This document shows positions 31,361-41,997 of a stretch of 64,000 nt of DNA, piece by piece; position 1 is the stretch's first letter; every line of letters starts with the position of its first letter. This DNA is from Isoetes taiwanensis (taxonomy: Eukaryota; Streptophyta; Lycopodiopsida; Isoetales; Isoetaceae), in NCBI GenBank assembly GCA_021234155.1, contig JAJEKV010000524.1, positions 64,001-128,000 of the forward strand, read 5' to 3'. The notes below the pieces were generated by a model, which searched no databases, was not told the origin of the DNA, and was given only the letters and a program-made list of their open reading frames with translations. Position numbers and translations under genes: made by a program.

Positions 31361-32832
31361 GAATTGTCGTATGTAAATGTTATTCTTATTTTATCAAGAA
31401 AAAATCTAATAATGATTCAATGGCAACTTACTTTTTTTTTTTTTTTTTTGCATGAGTTCCATTTTTAGCCCGAGACCCAAACATCGGGATCGACCAACTT
31501 TAATTAAATGCGACTTGGTTATAAAAGGATCAATGATAGCGTTGTTGTTTAACTTGCCGCCATTGATTCAAGTTGAATGTTCTAAGAACCCAAAATAATA
31601 AATGGAAAATTCGTAGTTTAGGTGGCCATTGAAGAGTATTTGAAGATTTTCCATGCTTCTTTAAAGCTCGACGCTTAGCATTTACATTAAGAAGGCACGT
31701 TCTCTATAGCATGAAACAGATGATCACGTCTTGAAAATTAGATAGAGATGTGAAAGACATGCTTCAATAAATTATAAACATGATTCTCAAGCATCTATTC
31801 TTAGTTTGTGTTTCTTGACCCATTTACTATTGCACCCATTTTGGGTTCTCTAATAACACGTTTGAAAATGTGGTGCATGTTTATGGTACATATACAGAGT
31901 AAGCGCATCACAAATGACCCACTGCAAGAGATGTGTAGATCATACTTACAGAAATGCAGACTTGAATTGAAAGGATATTTCCATTAGAGAAGCCATGTGA
32001 TCAGAATTACATCCAATTTAGTATTAGATGCTGGCAATATAAAGGAATGGTTGACAATATTTTTTTGGTAAGCATTTTTCACAAACATGCAATTGATGCT
32101 TGTAAATTGTTCTGCACCATAAAATCCCTATTATGCAAACATAATAAACACAAGGATCCAAGTAAGTGGATGCACCATAAAGGGTCTTAGATAGCCAAAT
32201 CTGGAGACCGTTTTAAGATGGCATAGCATGCCTTATTGACGTTTGACTTATTGTCATGCAAAATCTTCTTATTTGGTTATCAATTTGCCATGACGACTCC
32301 AAAATGACATTGCACTAAAGATCCTACATATTTCTCTTGGAATTGTTGGCGACAGTTTTTTTCGTCTGCAAAAAGGGGCTGTCTGAGCGCAACAAGTCAT
32401 GTTCCATATTTTGAGTTTTTTACTTGCATGCACGCTTCTTCCTCTCTAATATATTTTATGTTATAATGCAAATTGGACTGTCTGAGAAATCCAAACGCTT
32501 CTATAGGGATATGGCATCATTGAGAAAAGTAAAAAAAGATCACGTGGAGCCAAACTTTTTAATAGCTTTATGATGTTTTTGTTTCAAGGTCCAACATGGG
32601 ATGCAGACTATGGACCATTCCGAATTTGGGATTCAAGCTCCATGAACGTTTTGGAGTTCAGATTTGATTTTTGTCATCATATAAAAATATAAGAGAGAGC
32701 CCCATCCTAGTATCTAATTGTTGTGTTGCATTAGTCCAATCTTTTATTTCTTTCTGCTCTTTGTCTATGGGACCTGCTTCTGTTTTTTTGTTCACAGTCA
32801 CTATTGCCATACACTGTACCTTTTTTTCAAAT
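31361..32832. other. Intergenic, nothing recognised
   Basis: AT-rich sequence without supported genes. A poly(T) run lies at 31431-31450. Confidence 0.4.
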
Positions 32833-33022
32833 TCGTGGTGCTAATGTAGCTGCTTCAGATTCATCTATATTACTACAGTTGAAGAATGCCATTCTTGAGG
32901 CTGGAAAACAAATATTCCTTTGTGCAACTGGACTGGAGTAACTTGTGGCGGCCATCGAAAGGGAGTGTTGTGGCTCGGATCTTGGCAACATGTCATTGGC
33001 GGGCACCATCTCTTCACGTAAA
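32833..33022 (+). pseudogene. LRR receptor-like protein, N-terminal fragment
   Basis: Three frames in order give SDSSILLQLKNAILEAGK, then CNWTGVTCGGHRKG, then DLGNMSLAGTISS. This is the LRR N-terminal cap (.ALL.FK......C.W.GV.C) followed by the first leucine-rich repeat (L.L....L.G.I), as in plant LRR receptor kinases. Frameshifts occur near 32918 and 32970. No further repeats or kinase follow, so it is a short relic. Confidence 0.6.
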
Positions 33023-34493
33023 GCCATGCCATCTCGGGTAGCTTGATTACGAAGCATGCGAGTTAAATATTTCAGTTTTCTTTCCTTCCGAATGAGATCC
33101 TCCTATAGGCTTAAAATAGGTACTTCAACGGATCTGATCTCGGGCGATTGTATATTGTATTTATCTTGAATAGAAAAAGTATTTACGCAGACAATGAAAT
33201 CAGCCATTGCTCTAAATAGAACTTTCCACAAGTATGTATCCGAAGGAATTGTTATCGCCATAAACTACACGAGAGAGGCATATTGCTTCCATAACCATGA
33301 TTTCTTCTAAATCCAAACCAAACTCCTCCGATCTGCAGAGAAAGAAGTAATGGACATATAACATTAACTCATTGTGTTTTCTTAGTTTATCTTTTGCCTT
33401 TGGTGTAAGAAAATACAAGTCCATATACTGTTATAACGAGAATATGGCGAACCGTAGCTCAATGGCATTGTATTTGAAACAAGTGGACCCAAAGCATTGC
33501 TTGCTCTTAGGTGATTTCTTTGCAAAGAGAGGGTGTTTGAATTTTGGAAGAATATTTGGTTGAAACATATCATTGCCACTTATGAGCATAATTAACATGT
33601 GGTCTTAAGCCGGAATCAAAGACGATTGGTGGCATGGTAAAATGTTTGTATGGGGATACCCAATGATGTGTCCGGCAAAGACCGCTCCATATGTTCCTAC
33701 TAGGGAGGCTTCCTTATATCTCAATGCGGCTGGAGTCACGAGTAGCCAATGGAGTAGATTCTTGATCTAGGGAAGTAGAAAATCTACTATTGTTTCTTGC
33801 GGCTACACGTTTCTCATGTTTACATTTCACACTCTTCTAATATTTGCTTCTCTTTGCATTCTTATTTTTGCCTCTATCACCTTACATTCTTCCTACAAAA
33901 CATGTCAACTTAGTAGTAAGGTTCAAGACATCTGTTCTTCCTATGAGACATTTTAACTTAGTAGCAAGATTAAGTAAAGCCTCAGTCAAGATGAATGGTC
34001 GCTTGCTCAACACCTTTCTCCACTATTGATCCGCCTCTATACTCCAAGCGGTGTAATTTGATGTTTTGCAAAAGGACATCTTCCATGTTAAAGGTTCACT
34101 TAGAAAGAAACAATTCATCCTTATTCTATATGAATGAAATGATAAGTAGTTTAAAACACATATAAAGAGGATACCGTGGAGGTTGTAAGAGTTCTAGTTA
34201 CTTCATCTGCAAGAACACTCGGCACGAGAAATTGAAAAACTTTTATTGAAGAAACCCCAGGTTACGTAAGCTAAAAATTTGGAATTACCAAGTACATATC
34301 TCTTTTGTGCAAACACTTTGACCGATCCAGGGCTCGGATAATTCTTTATAAAATATCGAGTGAATATGTTTAGTTCTGGTAAAACTTAATGCTTACTCTG
34401 TAGCATAAACTTGGCTTGCTAGTTACAATTTATCGACGGCTTATATAACCTCTATGCATTACACAAATCTTACGGGGAAACAGATAGGGACAT
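33023..34493. other. Intergenic, nothing recognised
   Basis: No gene is supported. A short imperfect direct repeat (CAACTTAGTAGTAAGGTTCAAGACATC / TTAACTTAGTAGCAAGATTAAG pattern) lies at 33905-33975. Confidence 0.35.
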
Positions 34494-35138
34494 TCATCCA
34501 AATTTCTTTGCCGGCTCTTCCGCTCTAGGATAGCAAGGTGCAAGCTTGGACTCTAGAATAAGATGCCTTAGTTTTTTTGATCTACATCTTTGCATTGGTA
34601 TAATCCATGTGGACGAGTGTGAACCTGTCCTCAATTGAACTCCGTCACTTGGGATGGTTTCGCACGATGGTTCATAGACTATCAACACATTGTGGGTATG
34701 TAGGATATATCGAGGCGGGGAGCTCCATTTGAATGCGCTTTGGCGACTCTCTATGGGATCGCCCACTCTTGCAAAGTCCAAAAGCGAGCACTACACACAC
34801 TGAGGTCAATCCGTCGCTTGAACACGGCCCCCACCAAGTATCGAAGGCACACATTTCCACCAAGAAACGAAAGAGCTATAGCTGCAATAACCCGAGGGTC
34901 CCACCATCTCCGAGTGAGGCGGCCATTTGGGTACGCGGATGGAGGGGGGAATCCCCAAGATGAGAGATTGTGCGGTGCTGTCACATGCGTATAGTAGAAG
35001 ATGAACACCATGCTCACGGGGAATGCCCAAAGATATGCACACATCGAAAGCAGCTCATGCCGATCTCGGATGCTCGAGATAGCAATTCGCCGGCTTCGTA
35101 ATGGTGGCCGCCTTGGCGCCCTACATCCCGCAAATCTA
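34494..35138 (-). other. Coding-like minus-strand sequence at the target of element C
   Basis: The minus strand from 35044 is open for 97 codons with two hydrophobic stretches (LWAFPVSMVFIFYYTHVT and VIAAIALSFLGGNVCLRYL) separated by PPSAYPNGRLTRRWWDPR. This looks like a piece of a membrane protein. A second open stretch lies at 34781-34494. I do not recognise the family. Overlapping frames on the other strand are also open, so it could be a chance effect of composition. Confidence 0.25.
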
Positions 35139-36677
35139 CGTGGCGTTCCCCTAAAATATCGGCACGATTATAGTCGTCACCATACATTTCTACATCCCTA
35201 GACATGTATCACGACCAATGTGGGGGTAATGACTAAGTTATCTATAACTTTAGCCAACCTAAGGTAAGAAGCCATTTCCACGTGGCCTCACCTCATAGGC
35301 ATACCACCACATAGACTCACCTATAGAGCCAAGTGGCACTCATGTAAACCCTAACATATAAAAGGCTAAACCCTAAACCCTAGCCACTTTTGGCTCCATC
35401 AACCTCGACCCACCCGGTTAAGTGATCGGAGCTCGTTTCAAGACCAGTCTTGACGGACTGGGTTAGCAGCAAATTGCGGAGATGGAGAACTTGTGGAATT
35501 AGCGGTAGCGTGAGGGGCAGGTATTTGAATAGATTCGATATTGCGGTAGAGCCATTCTAGAACCTATTGTTACGAACATGAACCCTAATCATTGAACCCT
35601 AACTATAGGTTAGATGTATGTGATTAGGATTAGTTGTTATTCTCTTTTATTATCAAGATTATGTTGATATGATGTTGGTTGATCTCATTTTTGCACCTCT
35701 TGTGTATTGGGAAGGGGGGTAGAGACCTAGTAGCCACTAGTAGAAGATGCTCCTAGTTTAGACCCACTAGTTCCCATTATTATGCGGCCTGTGCATAGAG
35801 CCCACCTGGCTACGGAGGCTATGGAATGACTGAGCACCACACAACGGGGTCAGTGGCAAAGTGGAGGGAGGACCCTGCTGAGCGCGGCTACTGGGGTCTC
35901 ATAGCGGGCTAGACTCATAGTCGGTCACTTGGCGTGTACGGGTATGGGTCCGGACACTTCATAGGTCAATGGTGTTAGCCCTGACTCTCAAGAGTTGCAA
36001 GTGTCGGCTTGGCTCTTGTTTTGGGGAGTTGGTCGGGTATGGGCGGTGTCGCCCGCGATCCTCTGGCAGCCCATGGAGCGTTGCACTTTCGGGAGGGGGA
36101 GATGCAACCCTTCCTACCTCGCCGGACCGGGGGAGTGCAACCCGGAGTAGTCTCGTTAGGTGATACCAGCGGGATTCGTCTCCGGCAGATTCTGAGTCGT
36201 CGAGCGATTTAGCCTATCCGCAAAGTATGCACAGGAGGGCGGATGGAGTGGTCAACCCTAGCCATTGTCTATTACCCAGCCCAAGTCATTGCCATAACTT
36301 CGGTCTGTTTCTATGGAGGCCCCAGCCGTCGGTCGACTACCCTTGAGTCCGAGAGCCGGGTAGGAGCCTCTATTTGATGTATTTGATGCATTCATTGTAT
36401 TGTTGTATTTGATGACATGGTTAGATGGATTATCACTACCCTTGAGGTAGTCTATTGTTATTGTTGCTAGTGCTTATGTGTATATTTTGCTTCGGTGACA
36501 TAGGGACCCCATAGAGGGCCGGGGACGGAATGACACCTCTGTGTCCTCTACTCGTCGTCACGGACCCCAGGCGCGAAGTTAAACAGAGGGGCCCATACGA
36601 CGGGTGCCGTTGGATGGGAAGGTCCTTCGATGTATAATGGTGAGGGTCATTATGATATAAGCGCAAGGAACATCACA
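35139..36677 (+). repeat. 5' LTR of element C
   Basis: Starts (CG)TGGCGTTCCCCTAAAATA and ends GGAACATCACA. The 3' copy starts TGTGACGTTCCCC and ends GGAACGTCACA. The pair matches throughout, with many short indels. A GGGGGGTAGAGACCTAGTAG block resembles the A LTR. Confidence 0.9.
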
Positions 36678-36678
36678 A

Positions 36679-36690
36679 TGGTATCGAGCA
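36679..36690 (+). other. Primer-binding site of element C (tRNA-iMet)
   Basis: TGGTATCGAGCA lies one base after the LTR. Compared with TGGTATCAGAGCA it lacks one A, the same position affected in elements A and B. Confidence 0.7.
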
Positions 36691-36797
36691 ATGATCTTGG
36701 TTGACCAAAAGATCAAGCCGGGCCATCACCTTATGATAGAAAACTAAGTGGCCTAGTAAAAATTGGGGTGCGAATCCCAATATTGAACCTCGAGTGG

Positions 36798-36895
36798 AAA
36801 AAAAAAAAAAAAAAAATTCATGGATAAGGTCATCCTTAAAATAAAGTCTAACTTAGAAAATAATAGTAATAGAATCCATGAATTCTAGCTTGATG

Positions 36896-36928
<33 letters not shown>
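36798..36928. repeat. Two long poly(A) tracts in the C leader
   Basis: 19 A at 36798-36816 and 33 A at 36896-36928, about 80 bp apart, 120-250 bp downstream of the primer-binding site. Tract lengths may be inexact in the assembly. Confidence 0.7.
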
Positions 36929-36930
<2 letters not shown>

Positions 36931-37017
36931 ATTGGCCAAAATAGACTTCCCGGTGGAATGTGGTGTAAATCCACAATAAATAACCTAGGGACCATTAGAG
37001 AATTTAGGGTTCTAAAA

Positions 37018-37326
37018 TTATAGGGTCAATGTAAATAAAGGTGGTAGGAATAAATAACAGTAAATACCCCATATATACCCTAATTTGGCCACAATAAATT
37101 TTGCCTTGATCCGTTCCTTAAATTCCTTCCGAGTTACCTTCTCTCCAAAAAGGAGATCTCTAAAATTTCCGTCCTCCGGGAGAGCGATTTCATATGGCAC
37201 GTCTGAAATCCACCGCCGGGGAAATACCAAGCTCGTGAAGGTGTTCGACACGTAAGCATAGGCAAGCAGATTTACCACGAGAAACATCAAGAAGCGAAGA
37301 AGAATCATCAAACGAGCGGAGTTCAC
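37018..37326 (-). other. Antisense open frame in the C leader
   Basis: A minus-strand frame of 102 codons. It has a hydrophobic start (ILLRFLMFLVVNLLAYAYV), a hydrophilic middle (DVPYEIALPEDGNFRDLLF, VTRKEFKERIKAKFIVAK) and a hydrophobic end. No family is recognised. It overlaps sense-strand Ser/Arg/Glu-rich frames, so either strand may be the real one. Confidence 0.22.
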
Positions 37327-38215
37327 GGGGAAGGCGAGCGGGTGGTATTAGTAGATTATCGGAGTCGTCGTCGTCAGAAGAACAATGATCAGAATCACAA
37401 GAACAAGAAGAATGCTTGGCGGGGAGGGACTGGAATCGCGAAAAAAGGAGGGAAATGCGGGTAAGTGGCGAAAAGTAACACGCGTGCCCACGAGAGGACT
37501 CGGGAAGAACAAGAGGAGTCAATTACGGGAGAGCGATCTAAAAGCCGCCTTGATAGGTATGGTAACTCGAGTCTAGTAATTAGTGATCAAGGACATCGAG
37601 GAGCAAAACGAGCAAAATCTCCCGAACAAGCGATAGCACCGCCACCACCGTATCCGAAATGGCCTACCCATGGAAATCCGGATAAAGTGCAGAGCGAGGG
37701 AGAGACCATTAAGTCTCGGAAGGATCGGGAATACCCGAGGAGGAAGTTGCAAGATTACAGGTGCATATATGGAACAATGGGTTGCGTATAATCATTGGTA
37801 TAGCACATTGAAGATTCCCAGATTTGTAAAAGGAGGAAGACCTCGAGCGGATGTGGGAGACCCCCCTCGACCAGGAGGAGCCAAGAAACCCGGCAAAGCA
37901 TGGGCCAAACTTCGAAGCACTCCGGGGCCCTAAGAGAAATTAGGCATTTTTCAACAATGCGTAAATCTCTTGATTGAAGAGCCCCGCCGAGAGGCTAGTG
38001 CGAGAAATTATGCTGAGAAATTACGACCCGGTATAGGGTTACCCCTATGATGCTTTCGGGGGTTTGCCAAGAAGCGGTGAGGCGAGTTGTGTCGATTGTT
38101 TGAGGAGTCAAATCTGCGCTATTCACATAAAGCAGTCACTATTATCTTAGAAGGACATGAATTTGGCAAAAGCGAATCTGAAGGAAAAGATATTGGGTTA
38201 TTTTTGACCGGGTTC
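37190..38215 (+). pseudogene. Extra ORF segments (first part) in the C leader
   Basis: Sense-strand frames give an Arg/Ser/Glu-rich stretch (PRETSRSEEESSNERSSRG) and then protein-like pieces (YRCIYGTMGCV; PRPGGAKKPGKAWAKLRST; FQQCVNLLIEEPRREASARN). Frame changes and stops interrupt. No domain is recognised. It may be the upstream half of the extra ORF that continues at 39846 or a separate one. Confidence 0.3.
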
Positions 38216-39845
38216 TGAGAATCTTGAAATCTTGTCATAATTATTAGTAAATGTGTATGTTCAAAGATATTCGTTCTATATGTTTAAACTATGTATTAAA
38301 ATTTGCTATAATCTTGTCGTAATTATTGTTTAAAATAAACTATGTGTTCCTAGTTAGTGAATTCCTATGTATTAAACTATGATTTTAATCTTGTGTGAGT
38401 GATTCCTATTTTTCTTAATTGTTTGCTTAAGCAGCTATGAGTAATGCTCGATAAATATTGAATCATTGTGAACATAAAATAGAACGAGTTCATCACATTA
38501 AGCCAGTATTCCAGTATTTGATATGAATAGAAATTAATATAAGCTAGCCCTCTGACACTGTGAATAGATATACTTTCTATGCTATAGTAATCAGATATAC
38601 TTTCTATGAATCAGATATACTTTCTGATATAGCTAACAGTGCGCATATAGCCTGTTACATAGTTATTCTGTAATTAATCTTTCAGCAATATGGATACTCA
38701 TTAACAGCCGGTACTTAAATAAACTTATTCGAAACTGTCATGGCAGCTTCAAATCTGTGGCAAGCAGATCCTTACCAGGCCGAAATTGAAAGAAAAGCTG
38801 GAAGATATTTAGTCACAAGCCCATAGCTTGAAAAAAAAAAGCATACCCAAGCCGGAAATAGGACGTTTCTTACCCAAGTTCTGATCTTTACTGTAAAAAT
38901 AGAGCTGTAGCAGAAGTATACTTGCATCAAATATAGATGGGAAGGACAGAATAAGCCCAAATATGGCACAGGGCGACGCATGCCGCGCCCTGGCCTCAAA
39001 CAAAACTCTAGAAGACGTCCCAGGCGCGGGATGAGTCGCACCTGCACGAGAAACATGGTTTTTTTTCTGCCTCCTCTGCCAAAACTTGCAACTCGACAAA
39101 AATCACTGCAAGACTTGAACAAAACCTCAACAGTAGAACCACGAACAAGGGCCAAATTGACGCATCACTTCACTGGGCCATGCCGTAATCCTCGCCCGCA
39201 GCTCCTAGCGGGATCCGTCGCCTTTCTATATATCTCTTTGAACCCTTGCCCTAAATCGATTTCGTAGATAGCTTATAAGCCTTTTTTTTTTTCCACATGT
39301 CTCTTAACTTTTTAAAAGCTCCTTGAACTCCATTGGTTTGGTTTTCATTTGTTTCGACATGTACTAAGGACCACAAAGTTCTTACGCCTCCTTTTGCCCA
39401 CAATTCCTTATTTGCTTTGCTTTTTAAGCAATCCTTGTTTGCCAAGTCCCATTGTGCTAGGTGCTCCTTGTTTGAAATATTTAGTGCTATTATAATAGTG
39501 TCTAGCCTTGTCCACATATGCTTAGCCTTATTCATTAATGCCTTACGTCTACACCAACTTGCCATGAATTTTTTTCCTTGCCTAGACCAACTTGCCATAC
39601 CATATTAATGACAAACAAGTGAAAAGGGGCACTAAGGGATTATTTGAATTCTAAGCCCCCAAGAGCCACCCAGCCTACCCAAACATAAACATTAGAAAAA
39701 TTAGGGTTTAGAATGAAACCCTAAATGCCCTTTTGAGTATATATATCCTTCACCTCCTACTTGAAGCCACAAGAAGCTCACTTAGGCGATTTTTCATACT
39801 CCTCATCCTATTACCACGGCTTTTACTGCATCTTGCATAAGTTCC
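38216..39845. other. AT-rich leader section of element C
   Basis: Little coding is visible. A short repeat of AGATATACTTTCTATG lies at 38565-38630. A TATATATAT run at 39738-39746 stands 100 bases before the ATG of the extra ORF and could be an internal promoter. Confidence 0.3.
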
Positions 39846-41338
39846 ATGGCGCCTAGAGAATTTGTGCAATGTAATGCGCAACTTCGGAGCATATCACGGA
39901 AGCACCAATGGGCGAGGTATTTCAAGTATTTCAGCATACCTTTGATTTGGGTGAGACAATATCGGGGCCTTATTATCAAGATATTCTTGCTCGATACAAT
40001 CCGAGCTCGAGCCAAGAAGTAAGACTTCAAGGACAAATTGAACGTGGATCTCTCCCCGAAAGCTATCACTAAAAAGACCGAGCCATATAACGGGGAAAAC
40101 AATTAGAAAAGGACTGAAAGAATGCGCATACATGACATGCAAGGTTCAAGGGCACAAATACTTATCAACACAAGCAGCCTTAGCAACCTTTTTGCATTAT
40201 CGGGCAATAAAGCGGAGACGGGAACCGTCGGTCGACCCCTTGATCTCGCACCATTGAATATGAGGTAGATAGGCCATATTTAGAAGAACTGGACCTCAAG
40301 TCCAACCTTCTAGAGGGGCCATCGGTACGGAACATCAGCCGAGGAAGAAGAGGATTATGAGGAAGAAGTCTATGACTTGAAAATGAACGGATTAATAGCG
40401 GTTGGAGAAGTACGCCGAGACCCTGAGAAGACCTCCCAAGAAAACCTTGACTCCCCGGTTGGAATCACATCTCTTACACCAATTATTATCGAAGGGAGGA
40501 GTACCTTTTGCGGATGATATCTTACACCTACCCGTCTTGCATTGATCAAGGTCTCCGTTTGGATGAACTCTGGCTATCATCAGCGATGCTTATAACGATG
40601 ACTTCATCGATTATTGAGGCAGGAGCTTCCAAGAGAGATAGCTGAAAAAAGGAGACCTATACCACCGCAGAACATCACCGACATACAAGCATATGATTTT
40701 ATCAAGCATCGGATCGACACCAAGATCTTCGGATGAGGGCGAGTTTTGAGGCAATTCAAGCAAGATTGTTTAAGAGTGGGAGCACAACCAAACCTAAGCA
40801 AGCCACATCATCATGGGGCCAAACTCGAGGCGATCACATTAACCTTGATAGTGCCATATCCATGAAGAAGGATCATGATGACTTGATGGCCATAGAAATA
40901 CTGGTCGAGGCGACCATGAGGAAAGGGTCGGGATCTGCGGTAGGCATGGGAAAAGCCTTACGCTACTATCTTCCTTCGCTCACTAAAGGCCAAATAGTAG
41001 TTTTTTCACAAGCGGTTTAGCCACCGAGAGAGAAGAGGCGGTTTACTTGCTATCGGCACTCTCCGAAACTGCGACTCATTCTAAACTTAGCGACAACATT
41101 GACCATATAATTCTAATTAGGAGATCGTGGCCTTGCATTACCTTGATTTTGCTCGGGGATACCTTGAGATGGACCCTTAAGCGGTAATGGCGCACGGACA
41201 CATGACTTGCCCCGAGAAAAGGTAGCTCCAACACTTGAAGGACACTTCGACATGGAACATGCTTTCTGCGTCGGCCATGGCCTCAAACTCAAGGACATTA
41301 AGGAGCACTTCAAACCCAAGCGTCGGCGTCGACACTAG
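39846..41338 (+). pseudogene. Extra ORF (second part) in the C leader, about 500 codons
   Basis: From ATG 39846 (MAPREFVQCNAQLRSISRK) the sense strand carries a chain of hydrophilic, protein-like segments in changing frames: DLGETISGPYYQDILARYN, EYEVDRPYLEELDLKSNLLE, EIAEKRRPIPPQNITDIQAY, SAISMKKDHDDLMAIEILVE, EIVALHYLDFARGYLEMDP and finally HFDMEHAFCVGHGLKLKD followed by a basic end KPKRRRRH and TAG 41336-41338. The basic tail could act in nuclear import or nucleic-acid binding (inference). It stops 187 bases before gag. About six frameshifts break it. No Pfam-like signature is recognised. Confidence 0.42.
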
Positions 41339-41524
41339 AGCCCAAGACCTCGGAATTTAGATATATCTTAAAATAGTATTCTTGAACTCAAATTTTGAGA
41401 TCAAATATGTAATTTTCTTGTTGTGAATATAAGTGTTTTGCTATAAAGTTCTTCATCGAGTAAGATAAATACCATAGCAATAACATCTTAGTAACCATAG
41501 TACATAATGAGACATCCTTGATTA

Positions 41525-41997
41525 ATGTTTGCGGCCGGGAACTTCACAACCACTCCACGGAATCAAGGAAGTCAAGGCCAAGCCTCTAATTGGGCACCAA
41601 GAAACTTATTCGGCCGAGAAAGCCACGAGGAGGAGATGACACCAGCCGAGAGATAAGCAGGCGCTGGTAGAAATGGGCGTGTGCAGATCTTGCGACTTAG
41701 TATCGATTGTCACCCCACTCATTCGAGGGAGGAGTATAGGCCACAACAACCACCTCTTCGGGAAGAGGAACATCAACTCAACAATCAGCTAGAACCACAA
41801 CACCCCCACAGTCATCCGGACACAACAAGAAAGAAAGGACGAGAAGATACCAAATTCTTGAGTTCAAGCTCGGATGATGACTCGGGACGATAGCTTTCGG
41901 ATAGTGACTCGGTTGAGCCGGGCAGAGCCAGTTCACATAGCGAGGCACAAGCACCGGCAGAGCGAGAGGATTATCAAAAGAAAATAGCGAGTGCAAT
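41525..41997 (+). pseudogene. gag: 5' part of gag of element C
   Basis: ATG at 41525 (MFAAGNFTTTPRNQGSQGQ). An in-frame TAA occurs at about 41654, after TPAER, the counterpart of LTPEQ in element A. It then continues with Gln/Pro/His-rich sequence, a Ser/Asp run (FLSSSSDDDSG) and EREDYQKKIASA, where element D interrupts. It resumes at 54092 (MSNVWKN, like SIWKN in A). Confidence 0.65.

Noticed and set aside
31001-31468. Long overlapping ORFs on both strands (up to 155 codons)
   Set aside because: They translate a C/T-rich simple tract into Pro/Leu/Ser or Gly/Lys/Arg repeats; no protein signal.
34221-34232. CTCGGCACGAG, like an old cDNA-library adaptor
   Set aside because: Short, in continuous AT-rich genomic context without EcoRI site or poly(A); coincidence is more likely.
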